From a methanotrophic endosymbiont of Bathymodiolus puteoserpentis (Logatchev) (GTDB taxonomy: Bacteria; Pseudomonadota; Gammaproteobacteria; Methylococcales; Methylomonadaceae): a DNA stretch of 64,000 nucleotides. Location of the stretch: NCBI RefSeq assembly GCF_900128525.1, contig NZ_FQTQ01000190.1, forward strand, positions 1-64,000, given 5' to 3'. Shown one piece after another: positions 9,479 through 19,957 of the stretch. The notes beneath the pieces were generated by a model that did no database searches, had not been told where the DNA came from, and saw only the letters and a program-made list of their open reading frames with translations. The number at the start of each line of letters is the position of its first letter. Position 1 is the first letter of the stretch. The position numbers were made by a program, and so were the translations under genes.

Positions 9479-10570
9479 TTAAACATTGTATTTAGTTTCA
9501 ATAATCCCCCCGCCGAAACAAACGTCTTTATTATAAAATACTACTGATTGCCCAGGCGTAATTGCACGCTGTTGTTGAGCAAAAATAACTTTTACCCTAT
9601 TTTCTGGGAGCGGAATAACTTTGCAGGCTTGATCCGCTTGTCGATAGCGTGTTTTGGCTGTGCATTCAATTATTTCAGTTAAGGGCTGATTACTGCACCA
9701 ATCCAGTTGATTAGCTTCTAGTGTGTTATGCAGCATTAAAGGGTGATCATGTCCTTGACCTACAATTAAAATATTATTTTCCAAGTCTTTATCTAAGACA
9801 TACCATGGTTCATCGGGGGCATTCTTAACACCGCCTATGCCTAAGCCTTGGCGCTGGCCGAAGGTGTAATACATTAAGCCTGAGTGTTGCGCTATGTACT
9901 GTCCTTCTGGTGTGCGCATTTCTCCGGGTTGGGTCGGTAAATAGCGTTGTAAAAATTCTTTAAATTTACGTTCGCCTATAAAACAAATGCCCGTGCTGTC
10001 TTTTTTCTGATGATTGGCGAATCCGTATTTTTCTGCTAATTTTCTGATTTCAGTTTTATGTAAATGACCAATAGGAAATAAAGTTTTGGCTAGCGCTTTT
10101 TGGCCTAAAGTATATAAAAAATAGCTTTGTTCTTTGCTTGGGTCTAGCCCTTTTAGTAGGTAAAATTCACCGTTTTTTTCACTAACGCGAGCATAGTGAC
10201 CAGTAGCAATATATTCAGCGCCTAGGTCTTCTGTTGCATAGTTCAAGAAGGCTTTAAATTTTACGTGTTTATTGCATAAAATATCGGGGTTAGGTGTACG
10301 GCCTACAGCAAATTCAGATAAAAAAACTTCAAAAACCTCATCCCAATATTCGCTGGCAAAGTTTACCGTTTTTAGCTCTATACCAAGGGTGTCGCAAACT
10401 TGTTGGGCATCGGCTTGATCTTCTAAGGCGGTACATTCTTCTGTGCCATCATCTTCGTCCCAATTTTTCATAAAAACACCAGTCACTCGGTGACCTTGTT
10501 CTAATAATAGCGCGGCAGTGACAGATGAGTCGACGCCACCGGACATGCCGACGATGATATTTTTGCTCAT
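9479..10570 (-). CDS. mnmA: tRNA-specific 2-thiouridylase
   Basis: MnmA inserts sulfur at C2 of the wobble uridine of Lys, Glu and Gln tRNAs. The 363-residue protein has the ATP-pyrophosphatase PP-loop GMSGGVDSS (8-16), the catalytic cysteine C99 in [10 protein letters not shown], and the persulfide cysteine C196 in [10 protein letters not shown]. All lie at the positions expected from the E. coli enzyme. Its ATG overlaps the stop of the Nudix gene upstream, indicating a two-gene operon, an arrangement common in gammaproteobacteria. Confidence 0.97.
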   Translation of the reverse strand: MSKNIIVGMSGGVDSSVTAALLLEQGHRVTGVFMKNWDEDDGTEECTALEDQADAQQVCDTLGIELKTVNFASEYWDEVFEVFLSEFAVGRTPNPDILCNKHVKFKAFLNYATEDLGAEYIATGHYARVSEKNGEFYLLKGLDPSKEQSYFLYTLGQKALAKTLFPIGHLHKTEIRKLAEKYGFANHQKKDSTGICFIGERKFKEFLQRYLPTQPGEMRTPEGQYIAQHSGLMYYTFGQRQGLGIGGVKNAPDEPWYVLDKDLENNILIVGQGHDHPLMLHNTLEANQLDWCSNQPLTEIIECTAKTRYRQADQACKVIPLPENRVKVIFAQQQRAITPGQSVVFYNKDVCFGGGIIETKYNV

Positions 10571-11025
10571 TATTCTAAATCTAAAAAAGTTGTTAATAAG
10601 GTGAGGGGGTAATGCTCACCTGCTAAGTATTGGTCTATCGTAGTTAATACTAAAGGACTACGCAATTGGGATTTATGGTCTACAATTTCATTATAAGTTA
10701 ACCAGTGAGTGCGGATAATACCTTCATCTAAAGCTTGCTCAGGCTTATGGTTGTAACAGTGGCCAACAAAACAAACGCGCATGAAACTAGGAAAATCAGG
10801 ATTTTTACGCCATAGTTGGATACTGGTAAGGTATTCGGGTATAAATTGCCAAGCAGTTTCTTCATTAACTTCACGTTTTACAGCGTCTATTAAGCTTTCA
10901 CTGGGTTCTAAGTGTCCAGCGGGTTGGTTGAATGCTATGCCGGTGGGTGTTTTTTCCTCAACTAATAGAAAACGTTGATCTTGTTCGATAATAGCTGCGA
11001 CGGTGACATGCGGTTTCCAAACCAT
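10570..11025 (-). CDS. Nudix hydrolase (NudJ-like)
   Basis: The 151-residue protein contains a Nudix box starting at G37 (GHLEPSE...REVNEETAW), which follows GX5EX7REUXEE with Thr at the usual Gly position near the end. The N terminus [13 protein letters not shown] and the overlap with mnmA match NudJ, a nucleoside di- and triphosphate and thiamine-pyrophosphate phosphatase in E. coli. Substrate range here is inferred only from similarity and gene order. Confidence 0.88.
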   Translation of the reverse strand: MVWKPHVTVAAIIEQDQRFLLVEEKTPTGIAFNQPAGHLEPSESLIDAVKREVNEETAWQFIPEYLTSIQLWRKNPDFPSFMRVCFVGHCYNHKPEQALDEGIIRTHWLTYNEIVDHKSQLRSPLVLTTIDQYLAGEHYPLTLLTTFLDLE

Positions 11026-11159
11026 TGTTTATCCACTTAGTTTAAAAAAAGGGCTGTAGTCTAACTGATTTAAGGCTATTATACTTTATTAGTGATTGAA
11101 TTTGAGGATTTGACCTCAAGATTAAGTATGATTAATTTAAATTGAAAGTGTAAATAGAA

Positions 11160-11483
11160 ATGAGTGACTTTGATCCATCCATAGATAATGATGATGCTTT
11201 GGCTGTTCAGGAGGCTGCGCCTAAATTAAAAAGGCCGCCATTATATAAAGTAGTTTTATTGAATGATGACTTTACGCCGATGGATTTTGTGATTGAAGTC
11301 CTAGTTGATTTTTTTGCTATGTCAGAAGAGCAGGCCACGCAGGTTATGTTGCATGTGCATACTCAGGGCGTAGGCATTTGTGGTGTATTTTCGCGCGATG
11401 TTGCGGAAACTAAAGTGGAATTGGTAAATACCTATTCTCGTGAGCATCAACACCCTTTATTGTGTGCGATGGAAGAAGCGTAA
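11160..11483 (+). CDS. clpS: ATP-dependent Clp protease adaptor ClpS
   Basis: ClpS delivers N-degron proteins to ClpAP. The 107-residue protein has a flexible N terminus followed by the core, with the conserved [20 protein letters not shown] and the acidic pocket residues in NDD that bind an N-terminal hydrophobic residue. It ends 12 bases before clpA with a ribosome site (AAGGAG) between, so both are one operon. Confidence 0.97.
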   Translation: MSDFDPSIDNDDALAVQEAAPKLKRPPLYKVVLLNDDFTPMDFVIEVLVDFFAMSEEQATQVMLHVHTQGVGICGVFSRDVAETKVELVNTYSREHQHPLLCAMEEA

Positions 11484-11495
11484 GGAGCTTATAGT

Positions 11496-13757
11496 ATGTT
11501 AAGTAAAGATCTTGAAGTAACATTGAATTTGGCATTTGTTTCTGCGCATGAGCAACGACACGAATTTATTACTGTTGAGCACTTGCTATTAGCCTTATTG
11601 GATAATGCAACGGCCGCTCAAGTTTTGGCTATATGTTCTTGTGATATTTCTCTGCTACGCAGTGAATTAACGCAATTTATAGATGAAACGATTAGCTTGC
11701 TAAGTGAGGAGGGGCGGCGCGAAACTCAGCCAACTCTTGGTTTTCAGCGAGTTTTGCAGCGGGCAGTTTTTCATGCTCAGGCATCGGATAAAAAGGAAGT
11801 TGATGGTGCTAATTTATTGGTCGCGTTATTTAGCGAGCAAGATTCACATGCTGTGTATTTATTAAATAAACAAGATATACAGCGCCTAGATGTAGTTAAT
11901 TACTTATCGCATGGCTTATCTAGCAATGATAAGGCTGCAGAAGAAAAAGTCGGTGCTGCTAGTGCGGTAGAGCAGGAGGCAGTTGAAAGCCCGTTAGATA
12001 AATATACAACGAATCTCAATCAAGAAGCTTTAGCGGGTAAAATTGATCCTTTAATTGGCCGTGAAAGTGAGTTAGAGCGAACTATTCAAGTTTTATGTCG
12101 TCGCCGTAAAAATAATCCTTTATTAGTGGGTGAGGCAGGTGTTGGTAAAACAGCGATTGCTGAAGGCCTAGCTAAGAAAATTATTGAGGAGGATGTGCCT
12201 GATGTTTTACAGGACTGTATTATTTATTCTTTAGATTTAGGCGCTTTAGTTGCAGGTACAAAATACCGTGGTGATTTTGAAAAGCGGCTTAAAGCTTTGA
12301 TGAATCAGTTGAAAAATGAAGAGAGTTCGATTTTATTTATTGATGAAATTCATACTATTATTGGGGCGGGTTCGGCGTCAGGTGGGGTGATGGATGCATC
12401 TAATTTAATTAAACCTGCTTTAGCTTCTGGTAGTTTACGGTGTATTGGTTCAACGACTTATCAAGAGTATCGGGGAATTTTTGAAAAGGATCACGCTTTA
12501 GCGAGGCGCTTTCAGAAAGTTGATGTTATAGAGCCAACAATTGATGAAACCTATTTAATTTTAAAAGGTTTAAAGGGCCGCTTTGAAGAGCACCATGAGC
12601 TTAAATATAGTTTAGAAGGGTTGCGTGTGGCGGCGGAATTATCAGCACGTCATATTACTGATCGATTTTTACCTGATAAAGCGATTGATGTGATTGATGA
12701 AGCGGGTGCTAGACAGCGTATGATGCCGGAAGGTGAGCGTAAGTCACTGATTGATGTGCATGAAGTTGAGGATATTGTCGCTAAAATAGCTAGAATTCCT
12801 GCTAAATCTGTTTCTAGTAATGATCAAGATAAATTAAAAAGTCTTGAGAAAAATTTAAAAATGTTAGTGTTTGGTCAGGATGAGGCGATTTCTGCTTTAT
12901 CATCAGCAATTAAGCTTTCTCGTGCAGGCCTACGTGACACCAGTAAAACCATTGGTTCTTTCTTATTTTCTGGGCCTACAGGTGTAGGAAAAACTGAAGT
13001 AACAAAGCAGTTGGCTAAGTTATTAGGCGTTGAATTGATTCGTTTTGATATGTCGGAATATATGGAGAGTCATACGGTTTCGCGTTTAATTGGTGCTCCT
13101 CCTGGTTATGTTGGTTACGATCAAGGAGGTTTGCTGACGGAGCAAGTTACTAAGCATCCTCATGCTGTTCTGTTGTTAGATGAATTGGAAAAAGCGCACC
13201 CTGACGTGTTTAATTTACTTTTACAAGTAATGGATCATGGCACGTTAACGGATAATAATGGGCGTAAAGCCGATTTTAGAAATATTATTTTGGTGATGAC
13301 CACGAATGCGGGGGCTGAGGAAGGAAGTCGCGCTTCTATAGGCTTTACTCAGCAGGAGCATTCTAGTGATAGTATGCGCGTGGTGGAAAAGACTTTTTCA
13401 CCAGAATTTAGGAATCGGTTGGATAGTATTATTCAGTTCAAGCCACTTGATATTGCTGTTGTGGGTAGTGTAGTGGATAAGTTTATCTTTGAGCTGGAAA
13501 CGTTATTATTAGAGAAAAATGTAACTTTCAGTTTAGATCCAGAAGCCAGGCTCTGGTTAGCAGAGAACGGTTGTGACCCTAAAATGGGAGCACGGCCGAT
13601 GGCTAGATTGATTCAGGAAAAAATCAAAAAGCCTCTGGCGAATGATTTATTATTTGGTAAACTGGAACGAGGCGGTCATGTTCATGTTATTGTTCAGGAC
13701 AAAGAGTTAGCGTTCACTATTGAAAGCAAAGAACTTAGTATCTCAGAAAAAAATTAA
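11496..13757 (+). CDS. clpA: ATP-dependent Clp protease ATPase subunit ClpA
   Basis: The 753-residue AAA+ unfoldase has an N-terminal ClpS-binding double repeat (1-145) and two nucleotide-binding domains with Walker A motifs GEAGVGKT (about 212) and GPTGVGKT (about 491). Sensor and arginine-finger regions are intact, and the D2 domain includes [11 protein letters not shown] in the pore loop region. It unfolds substrates for ClpP, which is not in this window. The length matches E. coli ClpA (758). The stop is followed by a T-run and a hairpin shared with infA. Confidence 0.97.
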   Translation: MLSKDLEVTLNLAFVSAHEQRHEFITVEHLLLALLDNATAAQVLAICSCDISLLRSELTQFIDETISLLSEEGRRETQPTLGFQRVLQRAVFHAQASDKKEVDGANLLVALFSEQDSHAVYLLNKQDIQRLDVVNYLSHGLSSNDKAAEEKVGAASAVEQEAVESPLDKYTTNLNQEALAGKIDPLIGRESELERTIQVLCRRRKNNPLLVGEAGVGKTAIAEGLAKKIIEEDVPDVLQDCIIYSLDLGALVAGTKYRGDFEKRLKALMNQLKNEESSILFIDEIHTIIGAGSASGGVMDASNLIKPALASGSLRCIGSTTYQEYRGIFEKDHALARRFQKVDVIEPTIDETYLILKGLKGRFEEHHELKYSLEGLRVAAELSARHITDRFLPDKAIDVIDEAGARQRMMPEGERKSLIDVHEVEDIVAKIARIPAKSVSSNDQDKLKSLEKNLKMLVFGQDEAISALSSAIKLSRAGLRDTSKTIGSFLFSGPTGVGKTEVTKQLAKLLGVELIRFDMSEYMESHTVSRLIGAPPGYVGYDQGGLLTEQVTKHPHAVLLLDELEKAHPDVFNLLLQVMDHGTLTDNNGRKADFRNIILVMTTNAGAEEGSRASIGFTQQEHSSDSMRVVEKTFSPEFRNRLDSIIQFKPLDIAVVGSVVDKFIFELETLLLEKNVTFSLDPEARLWLAENGCDPKMGARPMARLIQEKIKKPLANDLLFGKLERGGHVHVIVQDKELAFTIESKELSISEKN

Positions 13758-13768
13758 TTTTTTTTGGT

Positions 13769-13792
13769 TGCGCTAACTTTTTGGTTAGCGCA
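13769..13792. terminator. Hairpin between convergent clpA and infA
   Basis: TGCGCTAAC at 13769-13777 pairs with GTTAGCGCA at 13784-13792, a perfect nine-base stem with a six-base loop. The right arm overlaps the final codons of infA. The T-run lies before rather than after the stem when read from clpA, so termination strength is uncertain. Confidence 0.4.
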
Positions 13793-14003
13793 TACGGAAT
13801 GTAATACGACCTTTAGTTAAGTCGTAAGGTGTCATTTCTACTTTAACTTTATCGCCTGTCAAAATGCGAATGTAATGTTTGCGCATTTTTCCAGAAATAT
13901 GTGCAGTAATAACATGTCCGTTTTCTAGTTCTACTCTAAACATTGTATTGGGAAGGGTATCGATAATCGTACCATCCATTTCAATTTGGTCTTCTTTTGC
14001 CAT
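13785..14003 (-). CDS. infA: Translation initiation factor IF-1
   Basis: The 72-residue protein [13 protein letters not shown]...ITFRMR is a textbook IF-1: one S1-like OB fold that occupies the ribosomal A site region of the 30S subunit during initiation. It faces clpA across a short gap, the same neighbourhood as in E. coli and Pseudomonas. Confidence 0.98.
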   Translation of the reverse strand: MAKEDQIEMDGTIIDTLPNTMFRVELENGHVITAHISGKMRKHYIRILTGDKVKVEMTPYDLTKGRITFRMR

Positions 14004-14081
14004 TTGTATTATGTACTCTAAAATATGTAATAAATTTCTTCATCATAGCAGATAAGTTTTATTGGGACTAGATATAAGAAT

Positions 14082-14117
14082 AAAAAAGGGCATATAGGGG
14101 GAATTCTCTTTATGCCC
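14082..14117 (-). terminator. Rho-independent terminator of rne
   Basis: On the minus strand GGGCATA (14117-14111) and TATGCCC (14094-14088) form a stem, which is followed by six U residues (14087-14082). It starts 15 bases after the rne stop codon, between rne and the infA upstream region. Confidence 0.8.
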
Positions 14118-14131
14118 TTTTCACTTAAATT

Positions 14132-16384
14132 CTAGTCTTTTTCTTTTACTGTTTCTACAATTGTACTAACTTCTTTACTGGGTGTGCTACTTTCTTTTTT
14201 CTCTGTTGGCGCAGGAACTGCTATTTCTGTTTTATTGGTTGTTATATTTTTTTGATAATCAGCGGCGTAAGACTGGGTGTTGGTGTTGCGCTTTTCCTGT
14301 GTAACTGGCTCGCTCTGGGTGAGATTTTTATTCTCAGTAGAGTTGTTAGATTTACCCGTATTAGATTGTGTTCCTTCAGTTTTCTCTCTTGGTTTTCTGT
14401 TGTGGTTCCTGCGGTTAGTTCTTTTTTGTTGATTCCTAGGTTTAGCTTCCGAGTTTGCTACACCGTTAGTTTCAATAACGGGTTCTTCTTTGCGTTCTTG
14501 AGGTTTAGTTGTAGCTGTAACGTTTGTATCGGTGCTTTTTCCCGTATTAGGTTTATTCCGGCGATCGCGGTTATTGTTTCTACTGCGATTTCTTGGGTTA
14601 TTATTTCTATTTCGGTTATTTTGCGGTCTTTCGGTACGCGTTTTCTCTGTTTTTGTATCATTAGTTGATGCAGGTTGATCGGCGCTTTCTTCTTCTGCAG
14701 GGCCAACAAGTTTGTTCCAGAAGCGACTGATTAGGCTAGCTGAATTTTTCTTGTTTTGTATAGTTTGTATCGGTGGTGCAGGTGCATCGGGGAGAAATTC
14801 TTTAAGTGCAGCTTGCTCGATTTTGGGTGCTGCTTCTTTAGCGAAGTCAGGTGCTGTAATCTCTTCATGTTGAATTTGGCTGTAGCTTGTTGTTTCTGTA
14901 GAGCCGTCTTCGTCTTTCAATTTAATACGTTCTATATCATACGCAGGCGTTTCTAAGTGCTTGCTAGGTAAGATGATGATGCGTACTTTTAAGCGAGATT
15001 CAATTTGGTCAATAGAAGGACGCTTTTCATTCAATAAGAAGGTTGCACATTCAATTGGTAAATGAGCGATCACTCTATCAGTGCCACCTTTCATTGCTTC
15101 TTCTTCCAGTATTCTTAGTACTGATAAAGCAACTGATTCAACATTGCGAATCTCACCTTGGCCGTTACAGCGCGGACAAGTTAGCTGGGTTGTGTCGCCT
15201 AGCGATGGGCGCAAGCGTTGGCGTGACATTTCTAATAGACCGAAGCGTGAGATACGGCTTGTTTGTACGCGTGCACGATCAATTTTTAATGCGTCACGCA
15301 TTCTGTTTTCTACAGCGCGTTGATTTTTATTGGCGAGCATGTCGATAAAATCAATAACAAATAGTCCACCTAAGTCACGTAGCCTTAATTGGCGCGCAAT
15401 TTCATCGGCAGCCTCAAGGTTGGTATTAAGGGCAGTTTCTTCTATATCACTGCCTTTAGTTGAGCGTGCCGAGTTAATATCGATAGATGTTAACGCTTCG
15501 GTATGGTCAATAACAAGCTCCCCACCAGAAGGGAGGGGGACTGAGCGGCTATAAGCTGTTTCGATTTGAGATTCGATTTGATAACGATTAAAGAGCGGCA
15601 CGTCATCACTATATAATTTTGCCTTATTCAGGTAGTGTGGCATGACTTGTTTTAAGAAGTTATGCACTAATTTGAATGAAGACTCCTTATCAATAAGAAT
15701 TTCATCTATATCGGCGCGTAAATGGTCACGTAGAGCGCGAATAATAACGTTGCTTTCCTGAAAAATAAGAAAGGGTTTATTTTTCTCTTTAGAGGTGCGA
15801 TCAATTGCTTCCCATAGCTGCAATAGGTAGTTTAAATCCCACTGCAGCTCGTCTGTACTTTTTCCGCAGCCTGCGGTACGGACAATAAGCCCCATATTTT
15901 CAGGAACTTCAAGGCCTGCCATTGCATCACGTAACTCATTGCGTGTTTCGCCTTCAATGCGACGTGAAATGCCACCGGCTTTGGGGTTGTTAGGCATGAG
16001 TACAAGGTATGTTCCAGCCAAACTGATGTAAGTCGTTAACGCAGCGCCTTTATTGCCGCGTTCTTCTTTTTCAATTTGAACGATAACTTCTTGGCCCTCT
16101 TTCAATAAGTCCTTTATTTTTTGGCGACTTAAGTTAGGGTCATCTGAATTTACAGCATTCGGTGAAACTTCTTTTAATGGTAAGAAGCCGTGTTTATCTG
16201 CTCCGTAGTTTACGAATGCAGCTTCTAAGCTAGGCTCAATACGAGTAATAATGCCTTTATAAATATTAGATTTTTTTTGTTCTTGTGAAGGGTGTTCAAT
16301 GTCAAAATCATAAAGTTTTTGACCATCTACCAATGCAACACGCAGTTCTTCAGGCTGCGTTGCGTTGATAAGCATTCTTTTCAT
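14132..16384 (-). CDS. rne: Ribonuclease E
   Basis: The 750-residue endoribonuclease begins [21 protein letters not shown] and has the S1 domain (about 38-120), the 5'-sensor/RNase H and DNase I-like core, the catalytic aspartates D302 (IDINSARS) and D345 (FVIDFIDM), and the Zn-link cysteines C403 and C406 (CPRCNGQG). These are within one residue of the E. coli positions. The C-terminal arm (about 500-750) is low-complexity, rich in Asn, Arg, Lys, Thr and Glu, and is shorter than in E. coli (1061 residues). It is the expected disordered scaffold for RNA binding and degradosome partners. A terminator follows and a long leader precedes it. Confidence 0.97.
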   Translation of the reverse strand: MKRMLINATQPEELRVALVDGQKLYDFDIEHPSQEQKKSNIYKGIITRIEPSLEAAFVNYGADKHGFLPLKEVSPNAVNSDDPNLSRQKIKDLLKEGQEVIVQIEKEERGNKGAALTTYISLAGTYLVLMPNNPKAGGISRRIEGETRNELRDAMAGLEVPENMGLIVRTAGCGKSTDELQWDLNYLLQLWEAIDRTSKEKNKPFLIFQESNVIIRALRDHLRADIDEILIDKESSFKLVHNFLKQVMPHYLNKAKLYSDDVPLFNRYQIESQIETAYSRSVPLPSGGELVIDHTEALTSIDINSARSTKGSDIEETALNTNLEAADEIARQLRLRDLGGLFVIDFIDMLANKNQRAVENRMRDALKIDRARVQTSRISRFGLLEMSRQRLRPSLGDTTQLTCPRCNGQGEIRNVESVALSVLRILEEEAMKGGTDRVIAHLPIECATFLLNEKRPSIDQIESRLKVRIIILPSKHLETPAYDIERIKLKDEDGSTETTSYSQIQHEEITAPDFAKEAAPKIEQAALKEFLPDAPAPPIQTIQNKKNSASLISRFWNKLVGPAEEESADQPASTNDTKTEKTRTERPQNNRNRNNNPRNRSRNNNRDRRNKPNTGKSTDTNVTATTKPQERKEEPVIETNGVANSEAKPRNQQKRTNRRNHNRKPREKTEGTQSNTGKSNNSTENKNLTQSEPVTQEKRNTNTQSYAADYQKNITTNKTEIAVPAPTEKKESSTPSKEVSTIVETVKEKD

Positions 16385-17052
16385 TAGTAATCCTTTTTTT
16401 GACCTTGCTAATCCGTGCGGAAGATGCGTATAAAGCTAGTTTATTATTGTTAGTATATTGGTCTACGGGTATGGGCATGAAATAATGCCCCTTGCTAAAA
16501 TTATTTTTTATATTCAGTTGTTTGTAAATTGTTTTACAAGTAATTTAAAGACTTGTTACAACACAGGATATAAATTGAAAAATCAGTGTCTCAGGGGTAA
16601 ATCACGCGTGCCTATACTAGATGTTTTGTTTTGCAAATAACATCTAGCTAACAACAGGCCGTTCAATCGACTGCTTGTCATGCTGTGTTGAAAACACATA
16701 TTCAGGAGCTGTGCTTGTACTGCTCTACTGGTGTTTTATTACAACATTTTGTACAGTTTCGATCGAAAGGCCATGTAAACTGTCTATCGTATCGTTCAGC
16801 CTTTATCAGGTCGAATATCGCTCATCATGGGTCGAGCGAAAAAACCCAAAAATTGTTATAGCTTTGTATTGCATTGGGTAATACTAAAAATGACGTATTA
16901 GTTCTTTATTAGTTCAAATAAAGGCCCAATGCCAGCTAATCATAGGGAGTGTTTTTTATTATATTGCCTACAACTTATTAATTATAACCTGTTACAGTGG
17001 CGAATGAAATTATCTTATAGTATGCAGTTATGAATTCCACTATTATATACCG
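16385..17052 (-). promoter_or_regulatory. Long rne upstream region with several hairpins
   Basis: The 668 bases between the divergent rne and rluC starts contain no credible gene. Close to rne, GGGCAT/ATGCCC pair at 16473-16478 and 16485-16490. Further out lie TGTGTT/AACACA near 16683, the 12-base palindrome TTTCGATCGAAA at 16757-16768, and ACAGTTT/AAACTGT at 16753-16759 and 16777-16783. In E. coli the rne leader is several hundred bases long and folds into stem-loops that RNase E itself recognises to limit its own synthesis. A similar leader here is inferred from position and length. The rluC promoter must also lie in this gap; I could not place either promoter with confidence. Confidence 0.45.
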
Positions 17053-18006
17053 ATGAAAAGAGAAGATACCTCAAATATACTTAAAGTGCAGTTTGTTGAA
17101 ATTACGGAAGCTCACGAAGGGCAGCGATTAGATAACTTGTTGATGAAACTACTTAAAGGTGTGCCTAAAAGTCGAATTTATCGCATTATCCGTAAAGGTG
17201 AAGTACGCATTAATAAAGGACGCTGTGATGCTAAACGTAAATTGATTATTGGTGATATTGTGCGTATTCCACCGATCCGTGTTGCCGAAGAAAAAGAACA
17301 ACTACCCGCGCCTGCGTTCCTTAAAAAGTGCTTGCAAGAGGGGATTTTATTTGAGGATAACGCTATCTTGGTTATTAATAAACCAGCGGGATTTGCTGTG
17401 CATGGTGGTTCAGGGCTTAGCACAGGAGTGATTGAAGCTTTACGTGAAATACGTCCTGAAAGTCATTTTTTGGAATTAGTACACCGTTTAGATAAAGAAA
17501 CTTCAGGTTGTTTGATTATTGCCAAAAAACGTAGTGCATTACGTACCTTGCATGAGTACTTTCGTGGGAGTGGGGTTAGAAAAAATTATTTAGCATTATT
17601 GGGAGGGCGCTGGGAACAGGAGAAAGTTATTGTTGATCAGCCTTTGCTAAAAAGCACTAATCAAAGTATAGAGCGCATGGTTAAGGTTAGCGCGGCAGGT
17701 AAAGCCTCAAAGACTTTATTTAAACGACTTAGCCTTTTGCAAAATGCTACTTTAGTTGAGGCATCTCCTTTTACGGGGCGTACGCATCAAATCCGTGTTC
17801 ATGCAGCATGGCTAGGACATGCTATTATTGCAGATGATCGTTATGGAGATAATGAAACTAATAAGAAATTTAAAAAACGCGGTTATAAGCGCTTGTTTTT
17901 ACATGCGCAAAAATTGCAATTTGCACATCCAATAAATGGTGAGCTGTTGAAGATCATTGCACCATTACCTAGTGATTTACAAACCTTGCTAGATAATGAA
18001 AAGTAA
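17053..18006 (+). CDS. rluC: 23S rRNA pseudouridine synthase RluC
   Basis: The 317-residue enzyme has an N-terminal S4 RNA-binding domain (about 20-85) and a RluA-type pseudouridine synthase domain with the catalytic-aspartate motif HRLDKETSG at about 143-151 and GRTHQIRVH near 240. RluC modifies U955, U2504 and U2580 of 23S rRNA in E. coli. Its position divergent from rne is the classical gammaproteobacterial arrangement. A terminator follows 36 bases after the stop. Confidence 0.95.
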   Translation: MKREDTSNILKVQFVEITEAHEGQRLDNLLMKLLKGVPKSRIYRIIRKGEVRINKGRCDAKRKLIIGDIVRIPPIRVAEEKEQLPAPAFLKKCLQEGILFEDNAILVINKPAGFAVHGGSGLSTGVIEALREIRPESHFLELVHRLDKETSGCLIIAKKRSALRTLHEYFRGSGVRKNYLALLGGRWEQEKVIVDQPLLKSTNQSIERMVKVSAAGKASKTLFKRLSLLQNATLVEASPFTGRTHQIRVHAAWLGHAIIADDRYGDNETNKKFKKRGYKRLFLHAQKLQFAHPINGELLKIIAPLPSDLQTLLDNEK

Positions 18007-18042
18007 ATTTGTTTTAATTGTCTGCTAATATTTAACGGACTA

Positions 18043-18071
18043 CTCACTTTAAGTCTAAGTGAGCCTTTTTT
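18043..18071 (+). terminator. Rho-independent terminator of rluC
   Basis: CTCACTT (18043-18049) and AAGTGAG (18057-18063) form a perfect seven-base stem with a seven-base loop, followed after CC by six T residues (18066-18071). It partly separates rluC from sppA and lies over the alternative upstream GTG at 18059, which argues against that codon as the sppA start. Confidence 0.8.
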
Positions 18072-18103
18072 GTTATAAAAATTTTAACCAGGAGAAAATT
18101 CAC

Positions 18104-19087
18104 GTGAGTGAAAACCAGTGGAATGAGCCAAGTTCAGACGTAACCGATAAAGCAAGCGGCTGGGAGCGAGAAGCAATTGAAAAACTGGCTTTTGCTGCTG
18201 TTACCGAGCAAAGACGTGCGCGGCGGTGGGGAATATTCTTTAAAAGTTTAATGTTTGTTTATCTTGCTGTTATTTTAGGTATAGGTATGTATCCGACATT
18301 CGAACAAAGCTTTGGTGAAGATAGCGATGAAGGACATACTGCTGTCATTAGTATTAATGGTGTTATTGCTGAAGGCAAGGAAGCAAATGCCGAGTCAATT
18401 ATTAAATCCTTACGCAATGCGGTAAAAAATAAAGATACCAAAGGTATTATTTTGCATGTGAATAGCCCTGGGGGTAGCCCAGTACAATCATCTTATGTTT
18501 ATGATGAAATTCGCAAAATCAAATCTAATCATCCTGATTTACCTATTTATGCAGTGGCTTCTGATATTTGCGCGTCAGGGTGTTATTTTATTATTTCTGC
18601 TGCCGATAAGATATTTGTCAATCCATCCAGTTTAATTGGTTCAATTGGCGTTATTATGGATGGCTTCGGCTTTGTGGGTACTATGAAGATGCTAGGTGTG
18701 GAGCGTAGGCTCGTTACTGCTGGTGCACATAAAGCTTTAATGGACCCTTTTTCTCCTGCCAAAGGAGAAGAGAAAAAATATATGGAAGGCCTTTTAGCGC
18801 AGGTACATCAACAGTTTATTACTGCTGTAAGGAATGGTCGCGGTGACCGACTAAAGGAAAATGAGGAGACTTTCTCAGGGCTAGTCTGGACTGGAGAGCA
18901 GGGAGTTAAAATTGGTCTAGCCGATGATTTTGGTACTGATGATAGCGTGGCAACGGATATTATTGGCGCTAAAAAACGTGTTGATTTTACTATTCAAGAG
19001 CGTTTAATTGATCGTTTGGCTGGAAAAATGGGCGCTTCATTTGCGCATTCATTGCGTAGTCTAGGACAGCAAATTACGCTGCAATAA
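18104..19087 (+). CDS. sppA: S49 family signal peptide peptidase (SppA, short form)
   Basis: The 327-residue membrane-anchored serine protease has one N-terminal transmembrane helix (about 47-67) and an S49 domain. The likely nucleophile is S158 in CASGCYFIISAAD and the general base K210 in GAHKALMDPF. Their spacing of 52 equals that of the Ser-Lys dyad in Bacillus SppA. It degrades cleaved signal peptides in the membrane. I take the GTG at 18104 because CAGGAG lies nine bases before it; the upstream GTG at 18059 lies inside the rluC terminator. Confidence 0.9.
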   Translation: MSENQWNEPSSDVTDKASGWEREAIEKLAFAAVTEQRRARRWGIFFKSLMFVYLAVILGIGMYPTFEQSFGEDSDEGHTAVISINGVIAEGKEANAESIIKSLRNAVKNKDTKGIILHVNSPGGSPVQSSYVYDEIRKIKSNHPDLPIYAVASDICASGCYFIISAADKIFVNPSSLIGSIGVIMDGFGFVGTMKMLGVERRLVTAGAHKALMDPFSPAKGEEKKYMEGLLAQVHQQFITAVRNGRGDRLKENEETFSGLVWTGEQGVKIGLADDFGTDDSVATDIIGAKKRVDFTIQERLIDRLAGKMGASFAHSLRSLGQQITLQ

Positions 19088-19117
19088 ATTGTTGTCATTA
19101 ATATGTTAACTAGAATC

Positions 19118-19147
19118 GTTATGCTCTATAGGTTTATAGAGCATAAC
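19118..19147 (+). terminator. Strong stem-loop after sppA
   Basis: GTTATGCTCTATA (19118-19130) pairs perfectly with TATAGAGCATAAC (19135-19147), 13 pairs around a four-base loop. It is followed by TTTATA, a weak U tract. Probably a terminator or 3'-end stabiliser between sppA and the mot operon. Confidence 0.6.
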
Positions 19148-19193
19148 TTTATACATGATTTTTAATTAGTATGTAGTAGTACGAGGATTTTTA

Positions 19194-19955
19194 GTGGATA
19201 TTGCTTCCTTAGTTGGGTTTTTATTAGGTGTTGGGATTATCATTGCGGCTATTGCTACCGGTGGTGATGTCATGCTGTTTGTTAATGTGCCATCACTACT
19301 GATTGTTATAGGTGGAACTTTGGGTGTGAGCCTAATGCGTATTCCCTTGGCAGATTTTATCCGCTCTTTTGGTGTCCTAGGTAAAGCCTTTTTAAATAAA
19401 AAAGAAGACCCAGTTGCACTTATTGAAGATGCAGTGCGTTTAGCTGATGTGGCTAGAAAAAATGGTTTACTTGCCTTGGAAGGCGAAGAAATTGCTAATC
19501 CTTTTATGAAAAAAGGCATAGGCTTTTGTGTGGATGGCCATGATCCTGCCTTTGTTAGAAAAATGCTACAGCAAGATATTGATCAAATGGTTAGCCGTAA
19601 TGAAACCGGGCAAGATATGTGGAAAGGGGTGGGAGATTTAGCGCCTGCTATGGGTATGATTGGTACCTTAGTAGGTTTAGTGCAAATGCTTGCTAATATG
19701 TCAGACCCAGCAAGTATTGGTCCGGCAATGGCGGTTGCGCTATTAACGACTCTATATGGTGCTATGGTTGCTAACTGCTTTGCTTTACCTATGGTGGATA
19801 AATTAGCTTATGTTTTATTATATGAACGTACTAATAAAGAACTTATTTTAGAAACAATTTCTGGCATACAAGAAGGGATGAACCCTAAAGTGCTTGAAAC
19901 TTTGTTAAATTCTTATATTTCTGAGAAAAAACGTAAGGTTGAAGGTGGAGATTAA
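19194..19955 (+). CDS. motA: Flagellar motor stator protein MotA/PomA
   Basis: The 253-residue protein has four transmembrane helices (near 3-22, 30-50, 150-172 and 182-203) with the motif PAMGMIGTLVGLVQML at the third helix and the large cytoplasmic loop that carries the rotor-facing charged residues. With MotB it forms the ion channel that drives flagellar rotation. The length and sequence resemble the sodium-type PomA more than E. coli MotA (295). Coupling ion is an inference. Start is GTG with GAGGA before it. motB begins two bases after the stop. Confidence 0.93.
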   Translation: MDIASLVGFLLGVGIIIAAIATGGDVMLFVNVPSLLIVIGGTLGVSLMRIPLADFIRSFGVLGKAFLNKKEDPVALIEDAVRLADVARKNGLLALEGEEIANPFMKKGIGFCVDGHDPAFVRKMLQQDIDQMVSRNETGQDMWKGVGDLAPAMGMIGTLVGLVQMLANMSDPASIGPAMAVALLTTLYGAMVANCFALPMVDKLAYVLLYERTNKELILETISGIQEGMNPKVLETLLNSYISEKKRKVEGGD

Positions 19956-19957
19956 CG

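Noticed and set aside
14252-14668. 138-codon plus-strand frame antisense to rne
   Set aside because: It mirrors the Asn/Arg/Thr-rich low-complexity arm of RNase E, giving a Ser/Phe/Val-rich translation with no domain and no ribosome site.
16458-16881. Two short plus-strand frames in the rne-rluC gap
   Set aside because: No ribosome site, no resemblance to a protein, and they overlap the likely structured leader of rne.
18059-18103. Upstream GTG as start of sppA
   Set aside because: It lies within the rluC terminator stem and lacks a ribosome site, while the GTG at 18104 has CAGGAG.
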